A stretch of DNA of 64,000 nucleotides from Ruegeria arenilitoris (GTDB lineage: Bacteria > Pseudomonadota > Alphaproteobacteria > Rhodobacterales > Rhodobacteraceae): the NCBI RefSeq assembly GCF_013032445.1, contig NZ_WQCA01000013.1:1-64000 (forward strand). Reading direction: 5' to 3'. Both the position numbers and the translations under genes were made by a program. The stretch's first letter is position 1. Each line of letters starts with the position of its first letter. Positions 56,254 to 64,000 of the stretch are shown here, one piece after another. The notes beneath the pieces are model-generated. The model was not told the origin of the DNA and searched no databases. It was given only the letters and a program-made list of their open reading frames with translations.

Positions 56254-57071
56254 GGCCTTGTCATAAGAACTTTGCTTGAGGCGGGCAGGATGCTCTCGTA
56301 GCCTTCAAGCAAGAATAAACGGTCGCCCTTCAAGTACTTCAAGACCAGTCCCGCGATTATTCGTTTGGCGGTGATGCTTTATGTTCGGTTCCCACTATCG
56401 CTTCGAAACGTGGAAGATCTGTTGCATGAGCGCGGCATTGAAGTGAGCCACGAGACAGTGCGGTATTGGTGGAACCGTTTCGGTCCGATGTTCGCGGCGG
56501 AGATCCGGAGAAAACGGGTCCAGCAGCTGCGGGCATACTCAAAATCGAAATGGCATGTCGACGAAGTCTTCGTAAAGGTAGACGGTCGGCGGCACTACCT
56601 GTGGCGCGCCGTTGATCACGAAGGCGAAGTGCTGGAAGCCAATGTCACCAAACGTCAAAACAAGCAGGCGGCATTGAAATTCCTCAAGAAATTGATGCGA
56701 CGACACGGTGCTGCGGATGAAGTTGCCACCGATCGCTTCGCGTTATACCCAGCCGCGCTCAGAGAACTCGGTGTGACGGAAAAGCAAAAGACGGGCAGGT
56801 GGCTCAATAACCGGATTGAGAACTCACACCTCGCGTTTCGACGACGAGAACGCGCAATGAGGCGTTTCAGGCGGATGCGAATTTTATAGAAGTTCGCCGC
56901 CGTCCATTCCTTTATCTACAACCACTTCAACCAGGAAAGATCTCTCACTAGCCGAGACACCTTCAAGCTGACACGCACCGCTGCTCTCGCCGAGTGGCGC
57001 AAGCTTGGTGCGGCATAAAGGGCAGCGATATTGGCCTTGCTGAGGCTAGTTCGAATTTGTCTGACAGCACC
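56254..57071 (+). mobile_element. IS6-family element, copy B
   Basis: 818 bases from GGCCTTGTCATAAG to TTTGTCTGACAGCACC, the two ends being imperfect inverted repeats (GGnnnTGTCA). This is the normal size for IS6-type elements. It is inserted in copy A on the left and abuts the terminase relic on the right. It encodes one transposase, itself broken. Confidence 0.85.
56311..57018 (+). pseudogene. IS6-family transposase with lost start and internal amber
   Basis: The frame carries RSPFKYFKTSPAIIRLAVMLY, the helix-turn-helix LLHERGIEVSHETVRYWW and the DDE catalytic set (KWHVDEVFVKV; TDRFALYPAALREL with the second Asp; NNRIENSHLAFRRRERAM with the Glu). The codon that is ATG in copy A is AAG here (56311). 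A TAG at 56887-56889 interrupts the C-terminus, after which the frame continues as KFAAVHSFIYNHFNQERSL to the stop at 57018. Both changes are single-base, so the decay is recent compared with the other relics. Confidence 0.85.
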
Positions 57072-57784
57072 ATCTTTTGTGTCCGTCGCGCATGGATCAG
57101 CAAACGTTGGATACGAAGCGTCTCGAAATGGGCGCGGCCGTGTTCAATTGCCAGTATCAGCAGAACCCAATTGCGCCGGATGGATCACCCTTGCGCTGGG
57201 AGTGGTTCGGTACTTACGAAACCATCGATGATCGTCGCTGGTTCCAACTGGTTGTTCAAAGCTGGGATACGGGCATGTCTACGGATCCCCGGTCCGACTT
57301 CTCTGCCTGTACGACTTGGGGCTTCCGCGAAAACGCGTGGTTCCTTCTTGACGTCTGGCGAGGGCAGGTGGACTACACGGCCCTGAAGTCCAAGGCATTG
57401 AATCTTGTCAACCGCTGGGATCCCGACCGCGTTCTCATCGAAGATGCGGCAAGCGGAAAACCACTCTTTGACGAGTTGTTCTTTGACGATCGCCGACGGT
57501 TCGAACGCATTAAACCTGACAAGGATAAGGAAACCCGGTTCCAGTCAGCCTGCAGTCCGGTCGAAGAGGGCAAGGTGTACCTACCAACCGAGGCTCCCTG
57601 GCTGGCGGCATTCAAACGCGAGCTGCAGTTCTTTCCGCGCGGGTGTAACGACGATCAGGTCGGCAGCTTCTCTCAGTTCCTGAACTAGACCAAAGGGCTG
57701 GGATTCTACCGGGCACTGGGTCGCGATCACCAGATCAATATCGAACGCCGGGAGCGCAATCGCGAGCGGATCAGACGGCGATAA
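57072..57784 (+). pseudogene. Phage terminase large subunit, C-terminal relic
   Basis: Directly follows the IS right end. MDQQTLDTKRLEMGAAVFNC, then QYQQNPIAPDGSPLRWEWF, the nuclease start VVQSWDTGMSTDPRSDFSAC and LIEDAASGKPLFDEL fit the nuclease half of TerL. The ATPase half is missing on the left. A TAG at 57686-57688 sits where a Trp or Gln is expected, and the frame continues as TKGLGFYRALGRDHQINIER to the stop at 57784. A prophage or gene transfer agent origin is likely; no other phage gene is nearby. Confidence 0.8.
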
Positions 57785-57863
57785 AACAGAAAACAAAGTT
57801 CGAGGCCGATAGTCGGCCTTGAATTGCCCAGTGAAGCCTTGGTCATTGGGCCCGAAGGGCGGA
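57746..57863 (+). repeat. 118-bp direct repeat, copy 2
   Basis: The partner of 13041-13158: terminase tail codons, then AACAAAGTT, AGGCCGATAG, CGGCCTTG and TCATTGGGCCCGAA. It is in the same orientation about 44.7 kb away. Confidence 0.75.
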
Positions 57864-57983
57864 CAGAGGAACTTCGGGCACTCGGCATGAAGGTCTGCTT
57901 TGCGGACAAACCTGCCTTTTAACACTTGGCGCCAAAAATCCGGTTCCTGCTTTTGCGGTGCAGAAAGAAAATGCAACACTGAA

Positions 57984-59156
57984 TCAAAGCTCTCCTTCGA
58001 CGAGAGAAAACAATTCGATTGGACGGACAAGGCCACGAACTTCGTTAAACCCACAAGAGGAAAACATATCAGGGGAGGCATCAGCAATCGCTGATGTGGC
58101 CAGTACTCTACGGCCAATAGATTTGGTTAAACCCTCAATTCGACTGGCCACGTTCACTGCGCCCCCGAGAACTGTAAAATCAAGCCTTCCTGGGCTGCCG
58201 ATGTTGCCATAGCTGACTTGCCCAACATTGATCCCGATTCCAACATCCAAAGACGGCTTTTTAGCCTCGGCGCGGCGACGGTTGAGCATCGTCAAACCGG
58301 TCAATACACTTTGTGCGGCTTGCGCTGCCTTTCGGCATCGTTCGGCGTGATCAGCCTGAGTTGCGATGGTGAAGATCGAAAGAATTCCATCACCCATAAA
58401 CTTGAGAACATCGCCACCGTTATCCTCCACAGACTGAACAACCAAATCAAAGTAACCACTCAGCGCGTCAAAAACATCTTCCGCGGGTGCGACTTCTGAA
58501 AGCGCCGTGAAACCTCGTAAATCAGAAAACATGACGACCGCATCAACTGTCGTTCGTTCACCTCGCTTGATCCGCCCGTTCCACACGGCATCGGAGGGCC
58601 CATCGCCAAGATATGTTCGTAATAGACCCTTGGCGGACTTGCGCATCGTAACAGGTTCCAAAGCGCAAGACAGAGCAGGCAGTGCGGCCTCAATCAATTC
58701 CAGATGTCGTGGTGAAAAGCCTTCTCGTTCTTGCGTGACAAACGTGCAGCCGTGCAGAGATTCATCGCCATAATACATCAGAGTCGCATAGTAATCTGTG
58801 CCACCTAACCCAGCGAATTCAAGGTACGATGAATGCTCAGTCTTTGGATTCAGTTGTCGCAGACTTTTGTGAAGAGGCTTTCTGTGCTTCAGAATGTACT
58901 CAAATGAGCTGCCAACATACCCTTCTGTCAACATCGTTTCATGAGTTACGTCGTAGCTGTCGGTACCATCAGGTGTCCAAACGACCCCCCATGCAATGAG
59001 TAGCGGATTGGCGAAGCGCTGACCGATATTGACCCGCCATAGCGGCACACCCTCGTCAATTAAGGAGGAGCAGAAATGAGAAACTACTTTCACGGGGTCG
59101 CCTGAGCGGCGTCCTTCGGTAATCATCCAGTCGGTTAGTTGTGCTACTGAGACCAT
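57984..59156 (-). CDS. Class III adenylate/guanylate cyclase, second copy in the window
   Basis: 390 residues. Catalytic domain in the C-terminal half: VVMFSDLRGFTALSE (first metal Asp), GGDVLKFMGDGILSIF (second), DFTVLGGAVNVASRIE. The N-terminal ~190 residues are soluble and hold EYILKHRKPLHKSLRQL and YLEFAGLGGTDYYATLMYYG, similar in layout to the cyclase at 18767-20068 (DEIQIGEDALYS, YVALPMS). The gene ends 120 bases after the repeat copy 2. Upstream 59157-59560 contains no gene. Confidence 0.84.
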   Translation of the reverse strand: MVSVAQLTDWMITEGRRSGDPVKVVSHFCSSLIDEGVPLWRVNIGQRFANPLLIAWGVVWTPDGTDSYDVTHETMLTEGYVGSSFEYILKHRKPLHKSLRQLNPKTEHSSYLEFAGLGGTDYYATLMYYGDESLHGCTFVTQEREGFSPRHLELIEAALPALSCALEPVTMRKSAKGLLRTYLGDGPSDAVWNGRIKRGERTTVDAVVMFSDLRGFTALSEVAPAEDVFDALSGYFDLVVQSVEDNGGDVLKFMGDGILSIFTIATQADHAERCRKAAQAAQSVLTGLTMLNRRRAEAKKPSLDVGIGINVGQVSYGNIGSPGRLDFTVLGGAVNVASRIEGLTKSIGRRVLATSAIADASPDMFSSCGFNEVRGLVRPIELFSLVEGEL

Positions 59157-59560
59157 GTTCTCAAACTAATCGCTTGGACAAGATGATCAAAGAACCTTGG
59201 CTCCATTCTGAGCTGTATTATTCCAACTTATTTCTCAACGCGCCTACCCGCCGTTCGCCGCAGCCACAAAATTCGGGATGATTCGAGCTTACCGATCGCG
59301 GACTTTACAGCAATTGGAGTTTCAGCCTTCGCTGACGCCGTATGAACTTGCAGTTGAGGCAAGCCCTTCGTTGCAATGCAGCGTATTCACCGAAGTAGTT
59401 GTTCGACGACGTCGAAATTGCGCGCAGCAAGACCATGCTTTTGCCACAACCTGTTCCGATAAAGCATACGCGGACCAAGCTGGCGAAGGTTCACTGGTTG
59501 CGGATGACCGGTTTCAGCCTAAAACAAAGCTTCGTTTCTCGATGCCCTAGCCTCTGCGAG
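59157..59560. other. Gene-free stretch
   Basis: 404 bases between the cyclase start and the end of the amidohydrolase gene. Frames of about 90-100 codons run through it, but none has a Shine-Dalgarno sequence, a family pattern or codon use like the neighbours. I see no repeat or terminator. Confidence 0.5.
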
Positions 59561-61444
59561 TCAGTTTGCTCTGCGTTGTTCCGACTGACTAGGTCTAGAC
59601 CTGCCCGTTTTGGACATCATGGCCCTCGCATAGTCGCGTTTTGCTGTCGCAGGGTCTTCGAAGCGAGCATGCACGACGCAAAAGAACAGGGCACCGTCAT
59701 CTAGACCGTTGCGAGGCGTAAACCAATCTATGGGGTCGGTCGGCTCTACCGATGCAGTCTGATTGGTTGGTGGAGCGGTAGGTGCGACTTTGGCTTCACT
59801 ATTTGTGATGTCATCGAGCAGTGTTGGACGGGCAGTGCCAGTATCCGGCGTGAGAATACCCATGATCTGCTCGCGACCAGCCGGAACGAAACGCCCTTGT
59901 TCTTCGACCGGAAACCGGATCGGCTGTCCCGCATAAACATCGCGCTGCACTTCACTGTTTTTTACAACGATGGTTCCGTTAACGAGCACATACGGAATGC
60001 TTTCTGACGGAAGACCTTGCTGACCGAGAGTATAGTTCGCCTTTTCGGTCACAGTCTCCGGATCAAAAATAGTGATGTCCGCGACCATGCCTTCTTGCAT
60101 ACGCCCACGCACCTGCATTGCTCGCAACCCTGTGTCACCTAATCGCTTCGCATGGATGTAACTTAGCTGAGTGAGTGTGAGCATAAGCGGCACATTTGCT
60201 TCGCGAGCCAGTCGTAAGACAAGCGCGTGGCTGCCTGCTGACCGAGGGTGCCCAGCATAGTCTTCGTAAGGGACATCCCAACTCATCAAGTTGCCCTCGA
60301 TGTCTAGCCCGGCCATACCGTCGCCCGAGATGCCATAGCCTGCAATGGTGATCCAATCATTCAGCCATTGCTCCCTTGGCGGGCTGAAAACAATTGCCGT
60401 CCATGCCGGTTCATTCTCAGCGAAGTTCAAAAACTCTTCTTTTGTCACGAAGCGATCGAGCTGGGGATCAAAGATGGTGTCTTCGTATTTGTACCCCATC
60501 GAACCTTCCCAGTTTTCGGGGGCGATGATCGAGGCTCCGTAGTTTCCCGATCCGGCAGTCCAAGGATAGTAGCTGGACCAGACGTTGTAGCCTTGGTCGC
60601 GGGCCATCTGGAGCTTTTCCTGATTTTCCCACCAGCCATAGTCATTGTCATGGTGTATGTGGAGCGGGGCACCAAGCACCATCGCATTGACCAAGATTTC
60701 ATTCACACCCGTCTGTGTTTCTGTCGGTGTCGAAGCACTGGGATGAAATCGGTGATGGACAGAGGTCAATCTACCGTAACGCGCCGCAGCCCGTTGCGCT
60801 TCGAACATCTCGTAGGTCGTAATACCCTCTCGGGCATACCCGATGGTCGATCCCACGCCGAGTGCACCAAGACGTAGCCCCTCATCAGTTTGGGCAGTGA
60901 TTTCGTTCATCTGCTCACGGTTGCTTGGAACCGAAGACCATCCTTCAACACCGTCCTCCACGGATTGTGCCCTCAATGCGAAAAAGTTCCGGAAGTCTAT
61001 GTCCCCACCTTCAAGCACGAGGCCGTCATGAACCCGCATCCGTGCGAATTCTTGTCCAACGACCGTACCATAGTTTGCCTGTGTCACGCCTTCTCGCGCA
61101 CTGTACCAGTCGTCGATATTCGCGGCCCCAACCTCAAAATCCATTTGCGTTGTAACGCCATCGCGAAGGTTTACTTTGATGCCCCAAGGGTCCAGCCCGT
61201 GTTGCTCAAGATCGATAAAGCCGGGCGCCACAACGCGTCCTGTCGCGTCGATGGACTCACTACCGCTAATGTCTTCGTCAGTAATCGCAGTGATCCAACC
61301 GTTGCTTATTCCCACGTTTGCGATCTGATCGAACCCGGTTTCCGGATCCATCACCCGACCATTGAGAATGACAATGTCGTACGTTTGCGCGACACACAAA
61401 GTCGAACACACAGACAACATGCCTGCAAGAAACAAGGTGCGCAT
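59561..61444 (-). CDS. Exported D-aminoacylase-like amidohydrolase
   Basis: 627 residues with signal peptide (RTLFLAGMLSVCSTLCVAQ). Fold of N-acyl-D-amino-acid deacylases: YDIVILNGRVMDPETGFD, GFIDLEQHGLD near residue 80, SVHHRFHPSA, PLHIHHDND, and the closing VRGRMQEGMVADITIFDPETV. In most relatives the first metal motif is HxH; here the first His is replaced by Glu80 (E-Q-H82). A ~60-residue tail (TAPPTNQTASVEPTDPIDWF ...) follows the usual end. It lies downstream of the porin and DUF3299 genes on the same strand. Confidence 0.8.
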   Translation of the reverse strand: MRTLFLAGMLSVCSTLCVAQTYDIVILNGRVMDPETGFDQIANVGISNGWITAITDEDISGSESIDATGRVVAPGFIDLEQHGLDPWGIKVNLRDGVTTQMDFEVGAANIDDWYSAREGVTQANYGTVVGQEFARMRVHDGLVLEGGDIDFRNFFALRAQSVEDGVEGWSSVPSNREQMNEITAQTDEGLRLGALGVGSTIGYAREGITTYEMFEAQRAAARYGRLTSVHHRFHPSASTPTETQTGVNEILVNAMVLGAPLHIHHDNDYGWWENQEKLQMARDQGYNVWSSYYPWTAGSGNYGASIIAPENWEGSMGYKYEDTIFDPQLDRFVTKEEFLNFAENEPAWTAIVFSPPREQWLNDWITIAGYGISGDGMAGLDIEGNLMSWDVPYEDYAGHPRSAGSHALVLRLAREANVPLMLTLTQLSYIHAKRLGDTGLRAMQVRGRMQEGMVADITIFDPETVTEKANYTLGQQGLPSESIPYVLVNGTIVVKNSEVQRDVYAGQPIRFPVEEQGRFVPAGREQIMGILTPDTGTARPTLLDDITNSEAKVAPTAPPTNQTASVEPTDPIDWFTPRNGLDDGALFFCVVHARFEDPATAKRDYARAMMSKTGRSRPSQSEQRRAN

Positions 61445-61513
61445 GGATAGATCCTCCCTTTGATGGACAAAACTGAATGTTTCGTTATTTTTGGCGTCTA
61501 CCTTCGAACCACC

Positions 61514-62692
61514 TCAGAAAACGATCCGGGTCCTTAGGCCGAACAGCGTAATGCTATCCTGCGTGGGGTTCAGCAGCGGGTCAGAAATGAACTGGACCGA
61601 TGGCGTGATCTGCAGTCCGGGTGAAATTGAAAAACGGTAGAATGCTTCTAGAGTGAACTGATCGCCATCTATGCCTCTTGCCTCGGCCCAGTTCAGGCCC
61701 AGACCGGCCAGATCGGTATTGCGGCCATAGTACCCCAGACCCGCAGAAACCGACCGATCATACAGAGCTGCAGTCCCCTTCGAAGCTCCAGCCCGAAAGA
61801 ACGGCATCCACTTATTGTCAACAAACCACGCGGCTGAAAACGCGGCGCCGTAGTCTTCCGGACGGCTACCATCGTCAGCCGCATCCGCATGCCAGAGGGT
61901 CAGATGGATATTGTCGAAGTAGATGCGATCAAAGCCGGAGGTGTACCCAAGTTCGAGTGATTTGAAGAGATTACCGTCGCTAAACACATCAAAGTTTGGA
62001 TCAGACGGGTCGGCGTTTGCGTCTGAGAGGCTCGCAACAGCGTAAAAGTTTTCGCTCAGCTTTATCCCACCGGCAATGCCAAGGCCTTGGTTAGGCGTAT
62101 TAATTGTCGGGTTGGTATTAAAAAACAGGTTTTGGAAACCACTGTAGGGGCTTACCAATCCATAGATATCCACAAAGTCTGTTACATCAATCTGGCCGAC
62201 TTGCAGTGTCCACGAACCGTTCTCGGCCCTTTGGGTCCAGAACAAGTTGGTCAATAGCAAACCATTATCGTTGAAGGCTGTTCCCGTGATCGAAAGCGCT
62301 CCGCCATCCAGCCCAAGGAACTGCGGGGCCACATCAGTATAGCTGTGCCGGTCTTCGATCTTGAATGTCACGGAGCCCCGTTCAGTCGCCTGCCAATTCC
62401 CGTAGAAACGCGCAATTCCGCTGGCTGCTTCGCCGGTTCCCAGATCAGCATTCGTGGTTTGGCCCAGTGCCAGGTAGTCAATATTGAACCGAAACCCACC
62501 CTCAGCCAGTTGGTCTTTCCACTGAAACCAACCCGGTGCGACATTGCGTGGAAAATCGGAACGATATTGCGGATCAGTTAGACCATCTCCGGGCTCTAGA
62601 TCCGCTTCGACAGAAGAAGGCCCAGACAGACCTTGAGCCGACGCTGCGCCAGCGAAGGCAATGCTCAATGCGGCAAACAGAAGTCTTATCAT
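61514..62692 (-). CDS. Carbohydrate-selective porin, OprB type
   Basis: 392 residues: signal peptide IRLLFAALSIAFAGAASAQ, then the OprB pattern (GSVTFKIEDRHSYTDVAPQF, GLVSPYSGFQNLFFNTNPT in part, FYAVASLSDANADPSDP) and a terminal Phe. It would let a polar compound into the periplasm. The ATG at 62692 overlaps the stop of the upstream DUF3299 gene (ATGA), so they are coupled. Set beside two exported amidohydrolases, the substrate may be theirs rather than sugar. Confidence 0.85.
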   Translation of the reverse strand: MIRLLFAALSIAFAGAASAQGLSGPSSVEADLEPGDGLTDPQYRSDFPRNVAPGWFQWKDQLAEGGFRFNIDYLALGQTTNADLGTGEAASGIARFYGNWQATERGSVTFKIEDRHSYTDVAPQFLGLDGGALSITGTAFNDNGLLLTNLFWTQRAENGSWTLQVGQIDVTDFVDIYGLVSPYSGFQNLFFNTNPTINTPNQGLGIAGGIKLSENFYAVASLSDANADPSDPNFDVFSDGNLFKSLELGYTSGFDRIYFDNIHLTLWHADAADDGSRPEDYGAAFSAAWFVDNKWMPFFRAGASKGTAALYDRSVSAGLGYYGRNTDLAGLGLNWAEARGIDGDQFTLEAFYRFSISPGLQITPSVQFISDPLLNPTQDSITLFGLRTRIVF

Positions 62693-63453
62693 TCGGACGC
62701 CTTTGCCCCGCCGGTCTTGCGATTTCCCGCCGCCCGGATGCGATCGGCGGCACTCAGCTTCCATTCCAGCCTGTTTGCCTCGGTTTCCAGAGTTTCGACA
62801 CGTTCCGTCTCGAGCTGGAAAGTCGCATTCATAGGCATGAGGCCGTCCACAACCATCATGTTCTGAACAGTAGGATCGATGGTCAGCATGCCCGTCAGCC
62901 GAACGGGTTCATGGAAATAGCTGGGCGCCCAGTCCCCGTTCAACCGCACACGGATCATCTGGTTGGGTGGAGGAGGAGGCATGTGGCTGCACATCCCGCG
63001 TTCTGGCACTAGATATGCCACCGATCGCCCGTCCGGATCACTCGGAGCAGGAATGGCAAAGCCCGCCAGTGTGATTGTTTGACCATCGACTTGTGGATTT
63101 CCGTTCGTCCCAGCCTTTCTTCGACGTTCCATGACAACCTCGCGCTGATCGAGCAGCCAGTCGACATCAATTCCATCAGCTGCCAAGACATCCTCAGTCT
63201 CGGTCAAAAGCGCTTGCCATTTCTGCCTCTCTTCTCCGCTGACACTGTCATGCTGCAGCCTGCCGCGCAGCCGCACAACGTAAAGGACATCGTCGAATTC
63301 TTCGGGCCTGAGATCACGGTAGGGGTCTTCAAAGACCTGCGCGGATGGGTCCGGTAGGTCTGCCCAGTCCAACTCGGTATCGGGCGTCGCCATGGCAGAT
63401 TGTCCACACCAAACCAACCCTGCGAATACTACGGAGCGAAACAAATGGTGCAT
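62689..63453 (-). CDS. DUF3299 exported protein
   Basis: 254 residues: signal peptide (HHLFRSVVFAGLVWCGQSAMA), then the DUF3299 segment TITLAGFAIPAPSDPDG, FLVPxxG-like YLVPERGMCSHMPPPPPNQM and VRLTGMLTIDP. The family is of unknown function and often near lipoprotein or metal transport genes; the Cys-Ser-His-Met site with prolines is conserved and may bind metal. GGAGAGC precedes the ATG at 63453. The C-terminus is helical (ETERVETLETEANRLEWKLS). Confidence 0.77.
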   Translation of the reverse strand: MHHLFRSVVFAGLVWCGQSAMATPDTELDWADLPDPSAQVFEDPYRDLRPEEFDDVLYVVRLRGRLQHDSVSGEERQKWQALLTETEDVLAADGIDVDWLLDQREVVMERRRKAGTNGNPQVDGQTITLAGFAIPAPSDPDGRSVAYLVPERGMCSHMPPPPPNQMIRVRLNGDWAPSYFHEPVRLTGMLTIDPTVQNMMVVDGLMPMNATFQLETERVETLETEANRLEWKLSAADRIRAAGNRKTGGAKASE

Positions 63454-63479
63454 AAATGCTCTCCGGCTCTTTATACGGG

Positions 63480-64000
63480 TCAATCCAGTGTGTTTTTGTA
63501 GATGACGCCGTCCTTCATGATCAGGCGGATCGTATCTGGACTTTCAGGCCTCGGGTCGGCGCCGAACCACTGATCACCCGTACCAACCACCGAGAAGTCT
63601 TCAAGTGGGTTACCGTCGATTAGTAGGATATCCGCATAGGCTCCTTCCTCGATAACGCCCAGTTTTCCAGCGGTGTACGGGTTCCTAAAGTCACCTGACA
63701 AAGCGACTACCTCGCCACCCGTCGATGTCAGCGTGACCATCGACGTGTAAGGTCCAAAGAATTCATTGTTCAGGTGTTTCTCGTAGGCAATCTGGATATT
63801 GCAAGCCTCGACCGAACCAACGCAGTCGGTCTGGAACCCCCGCTTCACCGGGCATTCCTTCATATTGTCGATGTAGCCCGCAAATGTGGCCGAAGCGGAC
63901 TTTGCTTTAGCAAGGCTCGACGGGACGTTTGCCACTGCAGGAATATCGAGCAACCCGGGATCGAAGGCCGTCAGGTTGGTCGTAATGTACGCCCCTTTTT
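63480..64000 (-). CDS. Amidohydrolase family protein, C-terminal part (runs off the window)
   Basis: The frame is open to the edge: KGAYITTNLTAFDPG before LLDIPAVANVPSSLA, so the gene starts outside. The end has the metal-dependent amidohydrolase closing pattern GKLGVIEEGAYADILLIDGN and IRLIMKDGVIYKNTLD. The sequence NNEFFGPYTSMVTLTSTGG is the usual loop before it. It is 26 bases upstream of the DUF3299 gene on the same strand, so it heads the four-gene set amidohydrolase, DUF3299, porin, D-aminoacylase-like enzyme. Confidence 0.8.
   Translation of the reverse strand, partial: KGAYITTNLTAFDPGLLDIPAVANVPSSLAKAKSASATFAGYIDNMKECPVKRGFQTDCVGSVEACNIQIAYEKHLNNEFFGPYTSMVTLTSTGGEVVALSGDFRNPYTAGKLGVIEEGAYADILLIDGNPLEDFSVVGTGDQWFGADPRPESPDTIRLIMKDGVIYKNTLD

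Noticed and set aside
57072-57784. An intact prophage or gene transfer agent cluster
   Set aside because: Only the C-terminal terminase part is present; no portal, capsid or tail gene is near either terminase relic.
59278-59704. Overlapping plus-strand frames as small genes
   Set aside because: Codon use and composition do not match the neighbours, and part overlaps the amidohydrolase end in antisense.
1-64000. CRISPR array, rRNA or complete tRNA genes
   Set aside because: No regularly spaced repeats and no rRNA or complete tRNA sequence were seen on either strand.

Overview
The window reads as a piece of an alphaproteobacterial chromosome or large plasmid, most likely from the Roseobacter group of the Rhodobacteraceae. 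That assignment is an inference from gene content: a form I aerobic CO dehydrogenase locus, a phosphonatase-independent aminoethylphosphonate pathway, and relics of an IS6-type element. No ribosomal or housekeeping gene is present to fix the taxonomy.

Layout. 1-87 is the right end of a decayed IS6-family element. 246-12824 is a phosphonate module: ABC importer (phnS, phnT, fused phnUV), a divergent LysR regulator, phnW, phnA and phnY, which take 2-aminoethylphosphonate through phosphonoacetaldehyde and phosphonoacetate to acetate and phosphate, then a PbfA-type lyase that feeds hydroxylated aminoethylphosphonate into the same route, and a Na/Pi-type transporter that could handle released phosphate. 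12825-13480 is a scar of IS-like ends and the tail of a phage terminase gene. 13481-21161 is all on the minus strand: a Kef-type antiporter with its flavodoxin-like partner, a 2OG oxygenase, a SnoaL-like protein, an enoyl-CoA hydratase homologue, a class III cyclase and a quinone-oxidoreductase-like MDR protein.

21486-31376 is a run of eleven plus-strand genes. It encodes an acetoin-type 2-oxo acid dehydrogenase complex whose E2 is split into a free lipoyl protein and a bare catalytic domain, its own lipoate ligase, a YgiN-like protein, a Tat-exported subunit with a GMC oxidoreductase, an exported VOC protein, a HupE/UreJ-type membrane protein and E3. An AcoR-like activator (31427-33310, minus strand) lies at the end, and a repeated TGTCTC / GAGACA site lies in front of the first gene. 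This is the most likely undescribed catabolic system here. 33404-38776 holds an SDR, a CmcJ/NvfI-type oxidoreductase with a divergent LysR regulator, a TTC38-like repeat protein and a lone tyrosine recombinase.

39008-46232 holds a lipoprotein hydrolase and a beta-barrel protein, an AraC regulator, and a divergent set of two DUF1254/DUF1214 proteins, an outer-membrane transporter-like protein and a PsiE-like gene broken by an amber codon. 47179-55646 is a form I CO dehydrogenase locus coxC-MSL-DEFG with the diagnostic AYRCSFR active-site loop. 55818-57863 is a second scar: two tandem decayed IS6 copies that cut the same phage terminase gene whose tail is also at 13 kb. The two 118-bp arms of that terminase region are in direct orientation about 44.7 kb apart. 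57984-64000 is on the minus strand: a second class III cyclase, a D-aminoacylase-like amidohydrolase, an OprB-type porin, a DUF3299 lipoprotein-like protein and the C-terminal part of another amidohydrolase that runs off the window.
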